Shown: in pieces, positions 62,711-64,000 of the stretch
Layout of the letters: every line of letters begins with the position of its first letter
How positions within the stretch are numbered: the stretch's first letter is position 1
NCBI RefSeq assembly: GCF_019977275.1
Contig: NZ_AP024650.1
Span: 2,480,001 to 2,544,000, forward strand
Origin: Arthrobacter sp. StoSoilB19
GTDB taxonomy: Bacteria > Actinomycetota > Actinomycetes > Actinomycetales > Micrococcaceae
Reading direction: 5' to 3'
DNA: 64,000 nucleotides
Notes under the pieces: model-generated
The model's database searches: none
Told to the model about the DNA's origin: nothing
The model's input: the letters and a program-made list of their open reading frames with translations, nothing else
Position numbers and translations under genes: made by a program

Positions 62711-64000
<1,290 letters not shown>

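Overview
The window looks like a chromosomal segment of a high-GC actinobacterium of the family Micrococcaceae, probably Arthrobacter or Pseudarthrobacter. The evidence is the GC-rich coding sequence, frequent GTG starts, a translational-type ileS T-box, paired clpP1/clpP2 genes, an Rv2466c-type DsbA-like protein, a class II truncated globin, and gene order. The species assignment is inference. I see no insertion sequence, prophage, CRISPR array or integrase.

Left part (about 0.2-27.5 kb) is conserved housekeeping DNA. VKOR is followed by ndk, a DUF4233 membrane protein and folC, then ileS behind its T-box, and then an EEP-family hydrolase, an SDR and a DUF488 gene. Next come valS, a mycothiol-type nitroreductase homologue, clpX, clpP2, clpP1 and tig. 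After tRNA-Pro and tRNA-Gly follow an Nei-type glycosylase, rpiB, a DUF1648-like protein, pepN, osmC, mscS, a truncated globin and tesB. The order ndk-DUF4233-folC-valS-clpX-clpP2-clpP1-tig-nei-rpiB-nitroreductase-pepN-globin recalls, from memory, the Rv2445c-Rv2470 neighbourhood of Mycobacterium tuberculosis, with insertions.

Middle part (27.6-43.7 kb). ettA, a lipoprotein, an SSB paralogue and tRNA-Arg are followed by a sugar island. It holds a ROK regulator (xylR-like) divergent from xylA-xylB. Next is a tightly coupled minus-strand operon of a Gfo/Idh/MocA dehydrogenase, a DHDPS-like DUF993 protein and a sugar isomerase/epimerase. That operon is divergent from a LacI regulator coupled to an alpha/beta hydrolase. 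A galM-like epimerase closes the island, followed by an AlkD-like protein and an MptB-like mannosyltransferase.

Right part (43.8-64 kb). It begins with orn, tRNA-His, def, an HNH nuclease, gapB, tspO and the RNase P RNA gene. Then come yaaA, a zinc-ribbon-family protein, a Nif3-like gene, msrA and cysK-cysE. Next are gnd, divergent from a GntR regulator, and a gluconate/idonate operon (3-HIBADH-like, idnO, idnD). The window ends with tRNA-Val, sir2, ahpE, DUF3052 and the 5' part of aceE.

The non-coding signals most worth attention are the ileS T-box, a ClgR-like box before clpP1P2, a xylose operator over a strong promoter, LacI-type operators, and a very short candidate small RNA with a C-rich loop near 59.8 kb. 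I found no clearly new multi-gene system. The closest candidate is the dehydrogenase/DUF993/isomerase sugar operon, whose substrate cannot be read from the sequence.
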